A stretch of DNA of 64,000 bases from Sphingomonas nostoxanthinifaciens (GCF_019930585.1 NZ_CP082839.1:2724001-2788000); one strand, 5' to 3'; counted from the first letter of the stretch, positions 52,667 to 63,908 are shown. Notes: generated by a model not told the origin, from the letters alone. Translations and numbers: made by a program.

Positions 52667-54715
52667 TTATTGATTGGCCTGGACGATCTGGCGGAGCGTC
52701 ACGACGACGAACTCGGCCGGCTTCAGCGGCGCGAAACCGACCTGGATGTTGACGATGCCCTTGTTGATGTCGTCGGCGGTGGTGGTCGACCCGTCGCACT
52801 GGACGAAATAGGCGTCGGCGGCGGACGTGCCCTTGAACGCGCCCTGGCGGAAGAGCGTCTGCATGAAGGCGTTCACGTTCATGCGCAGCTGCGCCCACAG
52901 CGCCTCGCCATTGGGCTGGTGCACCGCCCAGCGCAGCCCCTGGCCGAGGCTCTGCAGGATGTAGTTGGCGGTGCGCCGCACCGGCAGATATTTCCAGTCG
53001 CTCGCGCGCGCATCCTCGCCGTCCAGCGTGCGCGATCCGAAATTGACCGTGCCGAAGATCGGGAACTGCCGGATCACATTGAGAGCGATCGGGTTGAGCC
53101 GCCCCTGATCGGCATCCGACGCCACCACCGACGGGCCATAAGCGCTGGCGATGAACGCGTCGGTGCCCGCGGGCGCCTGCCACACGCCGACATTGCCGTC
53201 GGTGCGCGCGATCACGCCGGCGATCGCGCCCGAGGGTGGATGCGACCGGATCGCGCCCGGCACCAGCGGGTCGTCCACCCGGATCGTCGGCCAGAAGGCG
53301 GCGGCGAAGGTGGAGCTGAAGGTGAACTGGGTCGACTTCCAATTCTCGGCGGCATCGACGTCAAGCACGTTGGGTGCGGGATCGACCAGCAGCAAGGCAT
53401 GCTTCAGCCCGCAGATGCGCGCCGCCTCGGCATAGCAGGCCATCATGTTGGCGTGGAGCGGCACGGTCGCGTCGGCGGCGCTGCCGCGCACCAGATCGGG
53501 CAGGCACAATGTGTTGAAATAGGGATCGGGCGTCTCGAGCGCGGAGATCGCCGCGAGGAAATCGGCATCGCTCGGCTGGCCGTTCGGATCGCCGTCCACA
53601 CCCGCCGTCGGCGCGGCATGCTGCTCGTCATAGATCAGCCCGAGCTGGTAGCGCGACACGTTGGTCGAGCGGACGGTCAGGTTGAAGTCGGCGAGCAGCG
53701 ACGCATGGGTCGCGTCCGCCGCCTTGGCGACCAGCTCGACCTTGGCGTCGTTGAGCTTCGTCGTGAGCCCCGCCACCGGCACCGTGCCCAGCCGCAGCCG
53801 CAGCAGCCGCCCCGTCTCGAACAGGCCGATGTCCAGCTCCAGCCCCTGCAGCGCGGTCTTGATCGCGGGATCGGCACGCAGCGCGCCGTTGAGCGCGCTC
53901 GCCAGCCGGCCGCGAAACTCCTGCGGCGTGCGCGGCACCAGATCGTCTTTGGCGAACACGATCAGGCCGTCGACCTGGATCGCCGTGCCGGCGGTGCCGT
54001 CGGCCTTGATCGGCGTGATCGAGAGCGTCAGCCACTCGTCCTTCGCGAACTTGGGGCCCGCCGGCAGCGCGCCAAGCTCGATCACCGTCCCGGTCGGGCG
54101 CGGCGCCACAGCGGGCGTGGCCGGCGGACCGGCCAGCGCCGGCCCCGCATCGGCCGCGACGAAGCGCGAACCCGAGCCGATATCGTTTACGACCGTATCG
54201 ACCTTGCGCACGTCCGTGCCGGAGGTGGAGAGCTTGGTCCACGTCTCGACCGCACCGCTCGTCACGTCGGCGACGGTCAGGTTGAAGCGGGTCGTGTCGG
54301 CGGCCGCCCCGAACGGATCGGCGCCGATCTCGAACGGGTCGATCTCGACATACAGGTTGGCGCCGGCCGCGCCCGAGCCGAGCGCGGTGACGGTCAGTCC
54401 CAGCGCGGTGGTGCCGAGCGAATTGAGCGTGATCGCCGCCTCGGTCGCGCCGCTGGCGGGCACGCGCACGACGAACGCCTCGCCGCCGCCATTCGCGAAG
54501 AAATGCAGCACCGAATAAGACAGGTTCGACGTCGGCGAGAGACCGCCGAAGAAGCGGGCGAAGTCGCCATAATTCTGGAGCTGGATCGCGCGCCCGTCGA
54601 TGCCCGACAGGGTCGGCCCGACGAAGAGCGCGACCGAGGTCGTCGCGCCCGTTATCGCATGGACCCCGCTCGACACTTCCTGAAGATAAACCCCGGGTTG
54701 CCGAAACTGCAGCAT
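52667..54715 (-). CDS. eCIS contractile sheath protein
   Basis: A 682-residue sheath protein, the first gene of the operon. N-terminal signature: LQFRQPGVYLQEVSSGVHAI, then TTSVALFVGPTLSG. The conserved C-terminal region includes an AVHQPNGEALWAQLRMNVNA segment and ends PLKPAEFVVVTLRQIVQ. It forms the outer layer whose contraction drives the tube. ATG 54715 follows GGGGGAGGGG; a GTG frame extension to 54739 lacks a site. It is the only sheath gene in the locus. Confidence 0.92.
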   Translation of the reverse strand: MLQFRQPGVYLQEVSSGVHAITGATTSVALFVGPTLSGIDGRAIQLQNYGDFARFFGGLSPTSNLSYSVLHFFANGGGEAFVVRVPASGATEAAITLNSLGTTALGLTVTALGSGAAGANLYVEIDPFEIGADPFGAAADTTRFNLTVADVTSGAVETWTKLSTSGTDVRKVDTVVNDIGSGSRFVAADAGPALAGPPATPAVAPRPTGTVIELGALPAGPKFAKDEWLTLSITPIKADGTAGTAIQVDGLIVFAKDDLVPRTPQEFRGRLASALNGALRADPAIKTALQGLELDIGLFETGRLLRLRLGTVPVAGLTTKLNDAKVELVAKAADATHASLLADFNLTVRSTNVSRYQLGLIYDEQHAAPTAGVDGDPNGQPSDADFLAAISALETPDPYFNTLCLPDLVRGSAADATVPLHANMMACYAEAARICGLKHALLLVDPAPNVLDVDAAENWKSTQFTFSSTFAAAFWPTIRVDDPLVPGAIRSHPPSGAIAGVIARTDGNVGVWQAPAGTDAFIASAYGPSVVASDADQGRLNPIALNVIRQFPIFGTVNFGSRTLDGEDARASDWKYLPVRRTANYILQSLGQGLRWAVHQPNGEALWAQLRMNVNAFMQTLFRQGAFKGTSAADAYFVQCDGSTTTADDINKGIVNIQVGFAPLKPAEFVVVTLRQIVQANQ

Positions 54716-54807
54716 GCCGAACGCCCCTCCCCCACCCACGAAGAATCGCGGTTGTTCATAGGCTTGGGACGATCGTTAACTAATCCGACTCCGCCCCCGC
54801 AGATCGA

Positions 54808-54835
54808 ATATTAACTATAATATGGCGCACGGCAA
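54808..54835 (-). promoter_or_regulatory. Candidate promoter of the eCIS operon with AT-rich inverted repeat
   Basis: On the minus strand, TTGCCG (54830-54835) and TAATAT (54808-54813) are 16 bases apart, about 90 bases before the sheath start. The stretch also contains the inverted repeat ATATTA-ACTA-TAATAT (54808-54823). It is the only AT-rich spot nearby and could combine a promoter and an operator. Confidence 0.35.
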
Positions 54836-54906
54836 GGCGACCGCGCCGAATTCTCATCCACGCACCCTCGTCATGCGGCGAGACCGTAGATGCGTCGCGG
54901 ATAATC

Positions 54907-55506
54907 TCAGCGATAGTTGAAGCTGATCGAGATGCGCTCGTCGTTCGCGTCGCTCGGCATCACCTCGTGCCGCAGCCAGCTTTCCCACAGGAAGATCGTG
55001 CCGGCCTGCGGCGGGCAATAGACGAACGGTTGCAGCGCCTCGACCGCATCGGGCCGTCGCAGCGGCGCCGCCATCAGCATCGCCAGCCGCGGATCCTCGA
55101 GCTTCAGCGCACCCGATCCGGGCGGCACCGCGACGTAGAGCGTGCCCGACACGACGCTGTGCGGGTGGATGTGCCCCGAGTGCGTGCCCCCGCGCTTCAT
55201 CACGTTGACCCACAGGCTGTCGAGCCGCAGCGGCCGCGCGAGATCGAACGCGCAATCCTGCGCGAAGGCAGCGACGTGGCGGTTGAGCCGCTTGACCAGC
55301 GCGCCGATCACCGGATCGCGCTGCGGCAGATCGTTGAGCGAGGCGTAGGACGTGTAGCCGCGAAAGCCATGCTCGCGCGACCAGCGGCGCCCGGCGCGAT
55401 CCTCCTGCGCCAGCATCCGGCAGCTTTCCGCCAGTTCGTCGAGCAAGGCCGCATCGTCGAGCGCGGTCTCGCTGAACATCGTCGCGAACAGGCTGCGCGT
55501 TCCCAT
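54907..55506 (-). CDS. Putative 2-oxoglutarate/Fe(II) oxygenase (TIGR02466 type)
   Basis: A 199-residue protein with the double-stranded beta-helix pattern of TIGR02466-type oxygenases: LDSLWVNVMKRGGTHSGHIHPHS with metal-binding His residues, a SGTLYVAVPPGSG strand, and TIFLWESWLRHEV carrying the last His and the Arg-type 2OG contact zone. The substrate is unknown. ATG 55506 is the first plausible start after the GH43 stop, though no strong ribosome-binding site is visible. It is the last gene of the esterase-GH43 unit and lies about 190 bases from the eCIS promoter region. Confidence 0.68.
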   Translation of the reverse strand: MGTRSLFATMFSETALDDAALLDELAESCRMLAQEDRAGRRWSREHGFRGYTSYASLNDLPQRDPVIGALVKRLNRHVAAFAQDCAFDLARPLRLDSLWVNVMKRGGTHSGHIHPHSVVSGTLYVAVPPGSGALKLEDPRLAMLMAAPLRRPDAVEALQPFVYCPPQAGTIFLWESWLRHEVMPSDANDERISISFNYR

Positions 55507-55552
55507 GCGCCCCGTTAGGGTCGCCGCCGCCTTTTGCCAATCCTCGCCCTGG

Positions 55553-57181
55553 TCAGGCGCCGGCGGCGAAGGCGAGCGAGCGGTACTGCACCTCGCCCGG
55601 CCCGGCGGCGTAGATCGCCGGCCGCAGGCTGAGGAAGCCGCCGCCCATATTGTGGTTGTAGCCCGACACCTCGAACGACACGACCTGCGCCCAATGCGTG
55701 CCGTCCTCGCTATAGGAGAAAGTGACGATCTCGCGATCATTGACCACGCGCAGATGCACCCGGCGCCCGGCGATGGTCGGGCGCGCCGGCCACATCTGGC
55801 GCGTGCCACCCTGGAAGCTGTGCAGCTTGCCCTCGGTCACGCCGACGCCGCAGAACAGTTTGTCGTCGTAGAACAGCAGCAGCCCGCCCTCGCCGCCGTC
55901 ATGCACCTCCAGATCGACCGTGACGCGATAGACCGGCTCGCCGACGATCATCGCGAGCGGCGAGGCGTCCGCCGGCCCGCTGCCCTGCCCCTTGAGCCGC
56001 AGCCCGCCGGCCCCGAACCGCGCGCGTTCGAGATAGCCCGGCTGCGGCTTGAAGAAGGTCAGCGCGGTGCCGAGCGTGTCGTGTGCGAAATCGGTCGAGA
56101 GCGCGAAGCCGTGCGCTCCCGCGACCGCACCACGCGGCTTCGGCAGCGGGCCTGGCAGGATGCCGCCTGTCGCCTTGGGCCAGCCGTCGGCGGTCCACGT
56201 GAACGGCTCGAGCAGCACCTGCCTGCCGAGCGTGCGTAGGCCATTCTCATAGCCATGATAGATCAGCCACCAGCTGCCGTCGGGTGCCTCGAGCGGCGTC
56301 GCGTGGCCGCGTGACCACCACGGCTCGGTGCGGCTGGCGGTGTGGACGATCGGATTGTGCGGGCAATTCTCCCACGGCCCGAGGATTGAACGCGCGCGCG
56401 CGACGATCACCATATGGCTGGTCGGCGGCCCTGCAGTCCCGCCCTCGCCCGAGAACAGATAGAAATAGCCGCCGCGGCGGAGCACCTTGGGCCCCTCCAG
56501 CGCGAAGCCCTCGACCACCCAGTCGGGCGGGATCGGCCAGCCGTCATAGACCTTCTCGATCGGCCCGGCCTTGGACAGGCCGTCGTCGCTCAGCCGCACG
56601 CGATGCCCATCGCCGAGGAACAGATAGCGCCGACCATCCTCGCCGACCGCATGGCCGGGATCGATATAGCCCTCGATCGCCATGTCGTGCGGCTCGCTCC
56701 ACGGCCCGTGCATGCTGTCCGCGTGGATGACGTAGACGCGGAACGGCGATCGCGACGGCGCTTCGGGCGTGGGCGGTACGAAGACCGGGATGTAGATGAA
56801 ATAACGGCCGTCATGCTTGGCGATGTCGAGCGCCCAGACCGATCCGATCGGTGTGCGCAGCGCCGGCCCGATCGGCTGCCAGTTCACCAGATCGCGCGAA
56901 TGCCAGATGATGATGCCGGGATAATGATCGAAGCTGGAGAAGGTCGCGTAATAATCCGCGCCATCCTTCAGCACGTTGGGGTCGGCGCGGTCGCCCGACA
57001 CGATCGGGTTGAGGTAGCGGCCGTCGCCAAGATCGGCGCGCCGTTGCCCCTCGATGCCGGGCCTCCAGCCGGTGGCCGGCGCAGCGCCGTCGCGACAGGC
57101 AGGGGACGCGGCGCGCACCGGCGCCGTCCCGGCCAGCGACAGTGCAGCAGCCTCGAGCATCGTGCGGCGCGATATCGGCAT
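55553..57181 (-). CDS. Glycoside hydrolase family 43 with C-terminal beta-sandwich
   Basis: A 542-residue exported enzyme. The N-terminus has a Tat-like SRRTMLEAAALSLAG signal. The five-bladed GH43 propeller follows: catalytic base Asp in GDRADPNVLKDGADYY, the pKa-setting Asp in VWALDIAKHDGRYF or GYIDPGHAVG, and acid Glu in VVEGFALEGPKVLRRGGYFY. Residues about 340-540 form a beta-sandwich (VYRVTVDLEVHDGGEGGLLL, VSFEVSGYNHNMGGGF) typical of arabinan/xylan-active GH43. It likely cleaves arabinose or xylose side groups. GGAAGGA precedes the start; 34 bases follow the esterase stop, so they form one operon. Confidence 0.87.
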   Translation of the reverse strand: MPISRRTMLEAAALSLAGTAPVRAASPACRDGAAPATGWRPGIEGQRRADLGDGRYLNPIVSGDRADPNVLKDGADYYATFSSFDHYPGIIIWHSRDLVNWQPIGPALRTPIGSVWALDIAKHDGRYFIYIPVFVPPTPEAPSRSPFRVYVIHADSMHGPWSEPHDMAIEGYIDPGHAVGEDGRRYLFLGDGHRVRLSDDGLSKAGPIEKVYDGWPIPPDWVVEGFALEGPKVLRRGGYFYLFSGEGGTAGPPTSHMVIVARARSILGPWENCPHNPIVHTASRTEPWWSRGHATPLEAPDGSWWLIYHGYENGLRTLGRQVLLEPFTWTADGWPKATGGILPGPLPKPRGAVAGAHGFALSTDFAHDTLGTALTFFKPQPGYLERARFGAGGLRLKGQGSGPADASPLAMIVGEPVYRVTVDLEVHDGGEGGLLLFYDDKLFCGVGVTEGKLHSFQGGTRQMWPARPTIAGRRVHLRVVNDREIVTFSYSEDGTHWAQVVSFEVSGYNHNMGGGFLSLRPAIYAAGPGEVQYRSLAFAAGA

Positions 57182-57215
57182 GAACTATTCCTTCCCGGCG
57201 AAAGCGGACCGTCGT

Positions 57216-58310
57216 CTAATCGCGCCACACGTCGTGCCGCGCGTCGATGACGGCGGCAAGCCGGTCGGCGATCGCGGCATCGTCGGCCAGCGACGGGTGC
57301 GAGTGGCAGGCCGAGAAAGCGAGGCCGTCGATCGGCACGTAAGCGAGCCGCGTCTCCCCCTTCGCGCGCAGCGCCGCGACGACGCGCGATACCTCCGCCT
57401 CGATCTCGCCATCAGCCTTCTCGGTCGCCCACAGGATGATGAAGGCGTGCGGATCGCGCGCGCGCAGCATCTGCACCAGCCGCACATAGGTCGCCTCGAA
57501 ATCGGCATGGAGCGCGTCGCGCGTCTTCCACAGCTCACCGTCGTGCAAGGCGGTGCTGAAATCGTTGGTGCCGAGCGCGATGACGATCACCTGCGGACGC
57601 CAGCCCGCATCGTCGGCGCGGGCGCTGTGGTCGAACAATGCGAACGGGTAAGCGCGCGGCAGCGTGTCGGCGGCGAAGCCGTTATAATTGCGCACCACGC
57701 CGCGCCCGGAGATCGCGTCGATCCGGTAATCGGCATCGTAATGCCGCGCGAGACGTGGGCCGAGGCCCGCGCTGCTGTCGGTCGTCGCCCACACCTCGTC
57801 GGTGGTGCACTCCTGCTTATGCGAGGTGTTGGCGTAACCGACCGTATGCGAATCCCCGACGAACTCGATCCGTCGCGCCTTCGCCGCGAGCGCGACGGGC
57901 ATCGTGCCCGTGGCGGCGAGAAAACCGCCGAACGCGGTCGGCGCCGCCTGGCTTTCGGATGTCACCTCGACGCGCAGCCGATGCGCGCCGGGCGCGAGAT
58001 CGTCGAGGCGATAGAGGCCGGGCGCGGGCTTCACCAAAGTGCCGATCGGCGCGTCGTCGACCATCACGTGGAGGATGACGTCACCGGCGCCGACGCGGAA
58101 GAACGCCGCCGTGCCACGAAACCCTGTCTCGAAATATGTGCCCGGCCATTGCCGGCGAAAACCGGCCGCTCCGTCCGCGACCGCGCGACCGCCGACGCGC
58201 GTCGGCAGCGCCGTCAGCCCGGCGGCATCGCCCGGCGCCGGCGCGAGCCGGGCGGCGGCCGAAGCACTCGCGGCAAACAGCAACACGCATCCCATCGCGA
58301 ACCTGCGCAT
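57216..58310 (-). CDS. SGNH/GDSL carbohydrate esterase, CE2-like
   Basis: A 364-residue secreted esterase with signal peptide (about 1-20). An N-terminal jelly roll (about 35-140) precedes the SGNH domain, the CE2 layout. Catalytic Ser is in RRIEFVGDSHTVGYAN, a conserved Asn in IVIALGTNDFSTA, and the His in CHSHPSLADD. By family it removes acetyl groups from xylan or similar glycans, fitting the adjacent GH43. ATG 58310 has GAGAGG seven bases upstream. Confidence 0.83.
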   Translation of the reverse strand: MRRFAMGCVLLFAASASAAARLAPAPGDAAGLTALPTRVGGRAVADGAAGFRRQWPGTYFETGFRGTAAFFRVGAGDVILHVMVDDAPIGTLVKPAPGLYRLDDLAPGAHRLRVEVTSESQAAPTAFGGFLAATGTMPVALAAKARRIEFVGDSHTVGYANTSHKQECTTDEVWATTDSSAGLGPRLARHYDADYRIDAISGRGVVRNYNGFAADTLPRAYPFALFDHSARADDAGWRPQVIVIALGTNDFSTALHDGELWKTRDALHADFEATYVRLVQMLRARDPHAFIILWATEKADGEIEAEVSRVVAALRAKGETRLAYVPIDGLAFSACHSHPSLADDAAIADRLAAVIDARHDVWRD

Positions 58311-58505
58311 CGTCGTGCCTCTCCTCGTTTCGCGGTGTCGGTAGCGCGCCCATCGCGTCGATGCGAGCGCCCCTGTTCGAACGACCGACTGGAATGACTG
58401 AATAAAATCGCGCGGCGCTGCTTTGCAAAGCGAACGATTATGCCACATCTGGGTTGATGCGCCGGTGCCCGGCATTATCGTATCGGCGCCAATGCTCAGG
58501 CGGAC

Positions 58506-58519
58506 GGGACATATGTCCC
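58506..58519. promoter_or_regulatory. Perfect 14-bp palindrome GGGACATATGTCCC before the DUF2934 gene
   Basis: The palindrome ends 19 bases before the ATG at 58539, so it overlaps the 5-prime leader or core promoter. It may be an operator, or in RNA a short hairpin near the ribosome-binding region AAAGG. No match to a known operator came to mind. Confidence 0.4.
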
Positions 58520-58538
58520 CCAAATCAAAGGCACCGAT

Positions 58539-58916
58539 ATGACGGACAAGCATGAAGAGCGGCATCGCAAGGTAAGCGAACGCGCCTACGCCATCTGGGA
58601 AGAAGAAGGCCGTCCCGGCGGTCGCCACGACCAGCATTGGCACGATGCCGCGCGCGATGTCGATGCGAGCACGGTCGAGACGCCGGCGCCCAAGGCGAAG
58701 GCCGCCCCGCGCAAATATACCAAGAAGGCAAGCGCCGTGGCCGCGCCTGCGCCCGCCGCCGAGCCGGCACCGGCTCCGGCTCCGGCCGCAAGCGCCAAGC
58801 CCGCCCCGGCGGCGAGCGCAAAGGCGCCTGCCGTCAGCGAAACGCCCACCGCTGCCGCCAAGCCGCCGGTGAAGGCCACGCGCGCACCGCGCACGGTCAA
58901 GCCGAAGAAGCCCTAA
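58539..58916 (+). CDS. DUF2934 protein with Ala/Pro/Lys-rich tail
   Basis: A 125-residue protein. Residues about 5-42 match DUF2934 (VSERAYAIWEEEGRPGGRHD then HWHDAARD). The remaining 80 residues are Ala/Pro-rich with regular Lys and end KPKKP, resembling histone-H1-like tails. DUF2934 function is not established; a DNA- or polyanion-binding role is inferred from charge. AAAGG lies before the start. Its stop overlaps the convergent glgA stop by four bases, which is tight. Confidence 0.75.
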   Translation: MTDKHEERHRKVSERAYAIWEEEGRPGGRHDQHWHDAARDVDASTVETPAPKAKAAPRKYTKKASAVAAPAPAAEPAPAPAPAASAKPAPAASAKAPAVSETPTAAAKPPVKATRAPRTVKPKKP

Positions 58917-60355
58917 GCGCGGATCGACCGGAACAGCGCGGCATATTGCTTTGCCGCGCTGTTCCACGAACAGTCGGTCGCCATGCCGTTTTGCTGGAGC
59001 TGCGCCCACGCCGCTTCGTCGTCGCGGTAAAGCTCGGCCGCGCGGCGGATTGCGGCGCGCATCGCCGGCACCGATCCGGGCGCGAACTGGAAACCGGTCG
59101 CGACCCCCTGCGCCAGCGCATAGGGGCTCGCGTCAATCACCGTATCGGCCAGCCCGCCGACCCGCGCGACGATCGGCACCGCGCCATAGCGCAGCGCATA
59201 CATCTGGGTGAGGCCGCACGGCTCGAACCGCGACGGCATCAGAAAGGCATCCGACCCCGCCTGGATCTGGTGCGACAGCGCCTCGTCATAGCCGATGCGA
59301 CAGGCGACGCGATCGGGGCTTGCCGCCGCCGCCGCGACGAAGGCCGCTTCCATCCCCGCATCGCCGCTCCCGAGCAACACGATCTGCACCTCGCCGAGTT
59401 CGGGCAGCAGGGCGAGCAGAAGGTCCATGCCCTTCTGCTCGGTCATCCGCCCCACCGAGCCGATCACGAAGGCCTCGGGTGCCTCGGGCAGGGCGAATGC
59501 ACGCTGCAGCGTGCTCTTGTCGGCCGCGCGTCCCCCAAGATCGGCTGCGGAATAACGCGCCGCGATGCGCGGATCGGCGGCCGGATCCCACACGTCGGTG
59601 TCGATCCCGTTGAGGATGCCCGACAGCACCTGTCCGCGCCCGGCGAGGAGGCCGCCGAGCCCCATTCCGCCCTCGGGCGTCGTGATCTCGGTTGCATAAG
59701 TCGGCGAGACGGTCGTGATGCGGTCGGCGAAGATCAGGCCGCCCTTGAGGAAGCCGATCGACCCGTAATATTCGAGCGCATCGAGCGCGAACGCCTCGGC
59801 CGGCAGCCCCAGCGCGCCGAGCAGATAGGCGGGAAAGATGCCCTGGAACGCCAGATTGTGGATCGTCATCACCACGCCCGGCCGCCGCGTGGGCGGATCG
59901 TAGTGCAGATAGACCGCCGTCAGCGCCGCCTGCCAGTCGTGCAGCTGGACGACGTCGGGCAGCAGATCGGGCAGCAGCCCCGATGCGACGTCCGCCGCCG
60001 CGCGCGCGAACGCGCCGAAGCGCAGCGGATTGTCCGGCCAGTCGCGCCCGTCCGGCCCGAGATACGGATTGCCGTCGCGCGCGAACAGATGCGGCGCGTC
60101 GAGCACCAGCAGATCGAGCCCCGCCACTGTCGCCCGCCGCAACGTCGCCGGGCCGCCCATCAACGCATCGTAGGCGTGGACGACGGCCGCATCGCCGATT
60201 GCGCCCAGCACGGCCGGATAGCCGGGGACGAAGGTGGTCACCGCCACGTCCTCCGCCGCCAGCGCCGCGGGCAGCGCGCCGGCGACGTCGGCCAGCCCGC
60301 CCGTCTTCACGAGCGGATAGACTTCGGGCGTGACCGACAGGAGCGACAGCGGCAT
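58913..60355 (-). CDS. glgA: Glycogen synthase (ADP-glucose)
   Basis: A 480-residue GT5 glycogen synthase adding glucose from ADP-glucose to alpha-1,4 chains. The N-terminal nucleotide-sugar motif is PLVKTGGLADVAGALPAAL, with acceptor-side VVQLHDWQAALTAVYLHYD, and IGSVGRMTEQKGMDLLLAL in the C-terminal domain. The E-x7-E region PSRFEPCGLTQMYALRYG is intact. Length is normal. Its ATG shares one base with the glgC stop (TGATG), so synthesis of the two is coupled. Confidence 0.95.
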   Translation of the reverse strand: MPLSLLSVTPEVYPLVKTGGLADVAGALPAALAAEDVAVTTFVPGYPAVLGAIGDAAVVHAYDALMGGPATLRRATVAGLDLLVLDAPHLFARDGNPYLGPDGRDWPDNPLRFGAFARAAADVASGLLPDLLPDVVQLHDWQAALTAVYLHYDPPTRRPGVVMTIHNLAFQGIFPAYLLGALGLPAEAFALDALEYYGSIGFLKGGLIFADRITTVSPTYATEITTPEGGMGLGGLLAGRGQVLSGILNGIDTDVWDPAADPRIAARYSAADLGGRAADKSTLQRAFALPEAPEAFVIGSVGRMTEQKGMDLLLALLPELGEVQIVLLGSGDAGMEAAFVAAAAASPDRVACRIGYDEALSHQIQAGSDAFLMPSRFEPCGLTQMYALRYGAVPIVARVGGLADTVIDASPYALAQGVATGFQFAPGSVPAMRAAIRRAAELYRDDEAAWAQLQQNGMATDCSWNSAAKQYAALFRSIRA

Positions 60356-61623
60356 CAGAGGTCCAGCGCGTCGATCATCTTCTGGGTAATCAGGCAGACC
60401 CCATTCTCGGTGCGACGGAAGCGTCGCGCATCCTCTTCGGGATCCTCGCCCACGACAAGCCCTTCGGGAATGATGACGCGGCTGTCGACGATCACGTTGC
60501 GCAACTGCACCGAGCGGCCGACCTGCACGCGCGGCATCAGCACCGCATTCTCGATCGTCGAGAAGCTGTTGACGCGCACGCCGGTGAACAGCAGCGAGTG
60601 GCGCAGGCCGGCGCCCGAGACGATGCAGTCGCCCGACACCAAGGACGACACCGCCTCGCCGCGCCGGCCATCCTCGTCATGGACGAACTTGGCCGGCGCC
60701 GTCATCTCGGCATAGGTCCAGATCGGCCACTCGCGATCGTAGAGGTCGAGTTCAGGAACGGTGTTGGTCAGGTCGAGGTTCGCGGTGAAGAAGGCATCGA
60801 GCGTGCCGACGTCGCGCCAGTAGGGCTCGCCGGTCGGCCCCGAGCGCAGCGCCGACTTGCTGAGATGATGCGCGCGCGCATTACCGTCGCGCACCAGCTT
60901 CGGCACGATATCCTTGCCGAAATCGTGCGACGAGTTCGGATCGGCCGCATCCTCGCGCAATATGTCGGCGAGGAACGACGTCTCGAACACGTAGATGCCC
61001 ATGCTGGCGAGCGCGAGATCGGGATGGCCCGGCATCGCCGGCGGATCGGCCGGTTTCTCGAGGAAATGGAGGATGCGGTCCTGCTCGTCGACGTGCATCA
61101 CGCCGAACGCCGTCGCCTCCGCGCGCGGCACCTCGACGCAGCCGACCGTCACGCTGGAGCCGAACTCGCAATGCTCCTCCAGCATCACGCCATAATCCTG
61201 TTTGTAGATATGATCGCCGGCGAGGACGACGATGTACTTCGGGCGATAGCTCTCGATGATGTCGAGGTTCTGGTGAACCGCGTCGGCGGTGCCGAGATAC
61301 CAGCTCTCTTCCGAGATGCGCTGGCTCGCGGGCAGGATGTCGAAGCTCTCGTTCCGCTCGGGGCGGAAGAAGCTCCAGCCGTGCTGCAGGTGGCGGATCA
61401 GGCTGTGCGACTTGTATTGCGTGGCGACGCCGATCCGCGGAATGCCCGAATTGAGCGCGTTCGACAGCGCGAAATCGACGATCCGCGTCTTGCCCCCGAA
61501 ATAGACTGCGGGCTTGGCGCGGCTGTCGGTCAGCTCCATCAATCGGCTGCCGCGCCCACCCGCCAGCACGATGGCCATGGCCTGCCGGGTGACGAGGCCT
61601 CGCAACGTTGCACTTGGCGGCAT
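60355..61623 (-). CDS. glgC: Glucose-1-phosphate adenylyltransferase (ADP-glucose pyrophosphorylase)
   Basis: A 422-residue enzyme making ADP-glucose from glucose-1-phosphate and ATP, the committed step of glycogen synthesis. Motifs are [20 protein letters not shown] with the pyrophosphorylase signature, [19 protein letters not shown], the substrate-binding FLEKPADPP and the C-terminal beta-helix with [27 protein letters not shown] lies before the start at 61623. It is divergent from glgB across 116 bases and leads the glgC-glgA unit. Confidence 0.96.
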   Translation of the reverse strand: MPPSATLRGLVTRQAMAIVLAGGRGSRLMELTDSRAKPAVYFGGKTRIVDFALSNALNSGIPRIGVATQYKSHSLIRHLQHGWSFFRPERNESFDILPASQRISEESWYLGTADAVHQNLDIIESYRPKYIVVLAGDHIYKQDYGVMLEEHCEFGSSVTVGCVEVPRAEATAFGVMHVDEQDRILHFLEKPADPPAMPGHPDLALASMGIYVFETSFLADILREDAADPNSSHDFGKDIVPKLVRDGNARAHHLSKSALRSGPTGEPYWRDVGTLDAFFTANLDLTNTVPELDLYDREWPIWTYAEMTAPAKFVHDEDGRRGEAVSSLVSGDCIVSGAGLRHSLLFTGVRVNSFSTIENAVLMPRVQVGRSVQLRNVIVDSRVIIPEGLVVGEDPEEDARRFRRTENGVCLITQKMIDALDL

Positions 61624-61696
61624 TGGGCATCCTTCTCTTGTCCACCATGAAGCCGTTTTGACGCTTCGGGTTCCATGACATCATAGCAATAAAGAT

Positions 61697-61715
61697 CGCC
61701 GGGCACTTCCCGGCG
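61697..61715 (+). other. Hairpin in the glgB leader / glgC-glgB intergenic region
   Basis: CGCCGGG and CCCGGCG pair perfectly around a five-base loop, 25 bases before the glgB start. No T-run follows, so it is not a typical terminator; it may regulate translation, or be a two-way structure in the divergent promoter. A loose -35-like TTGACG lies at 61658, but no convincing -10 is seen. Confidence 0.35.
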
Positions 61716-61739
61716 GTTGCGACGTTCGGAAGCCAGCGA

Positions 61740-63904
<2,165 letters not shown>

Positions 63905-63908
<4 letters not shown>

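Noticed and set aside
31336..54739. Prophage or R-type tailocin
   Set aside because: No integrase, repressor, lysis, capsid, portal or terminase gene. DUF4255, AAA+ ATPase and DUF4157 genes are eCIS markers not found in tailocins.
31336..54739. Type VI secretion system
   Set aside because: No TssJ, TssL, TssM membrane complex, no ClpV, and sheath is a single long protein rather than a TssB/TssC pair.
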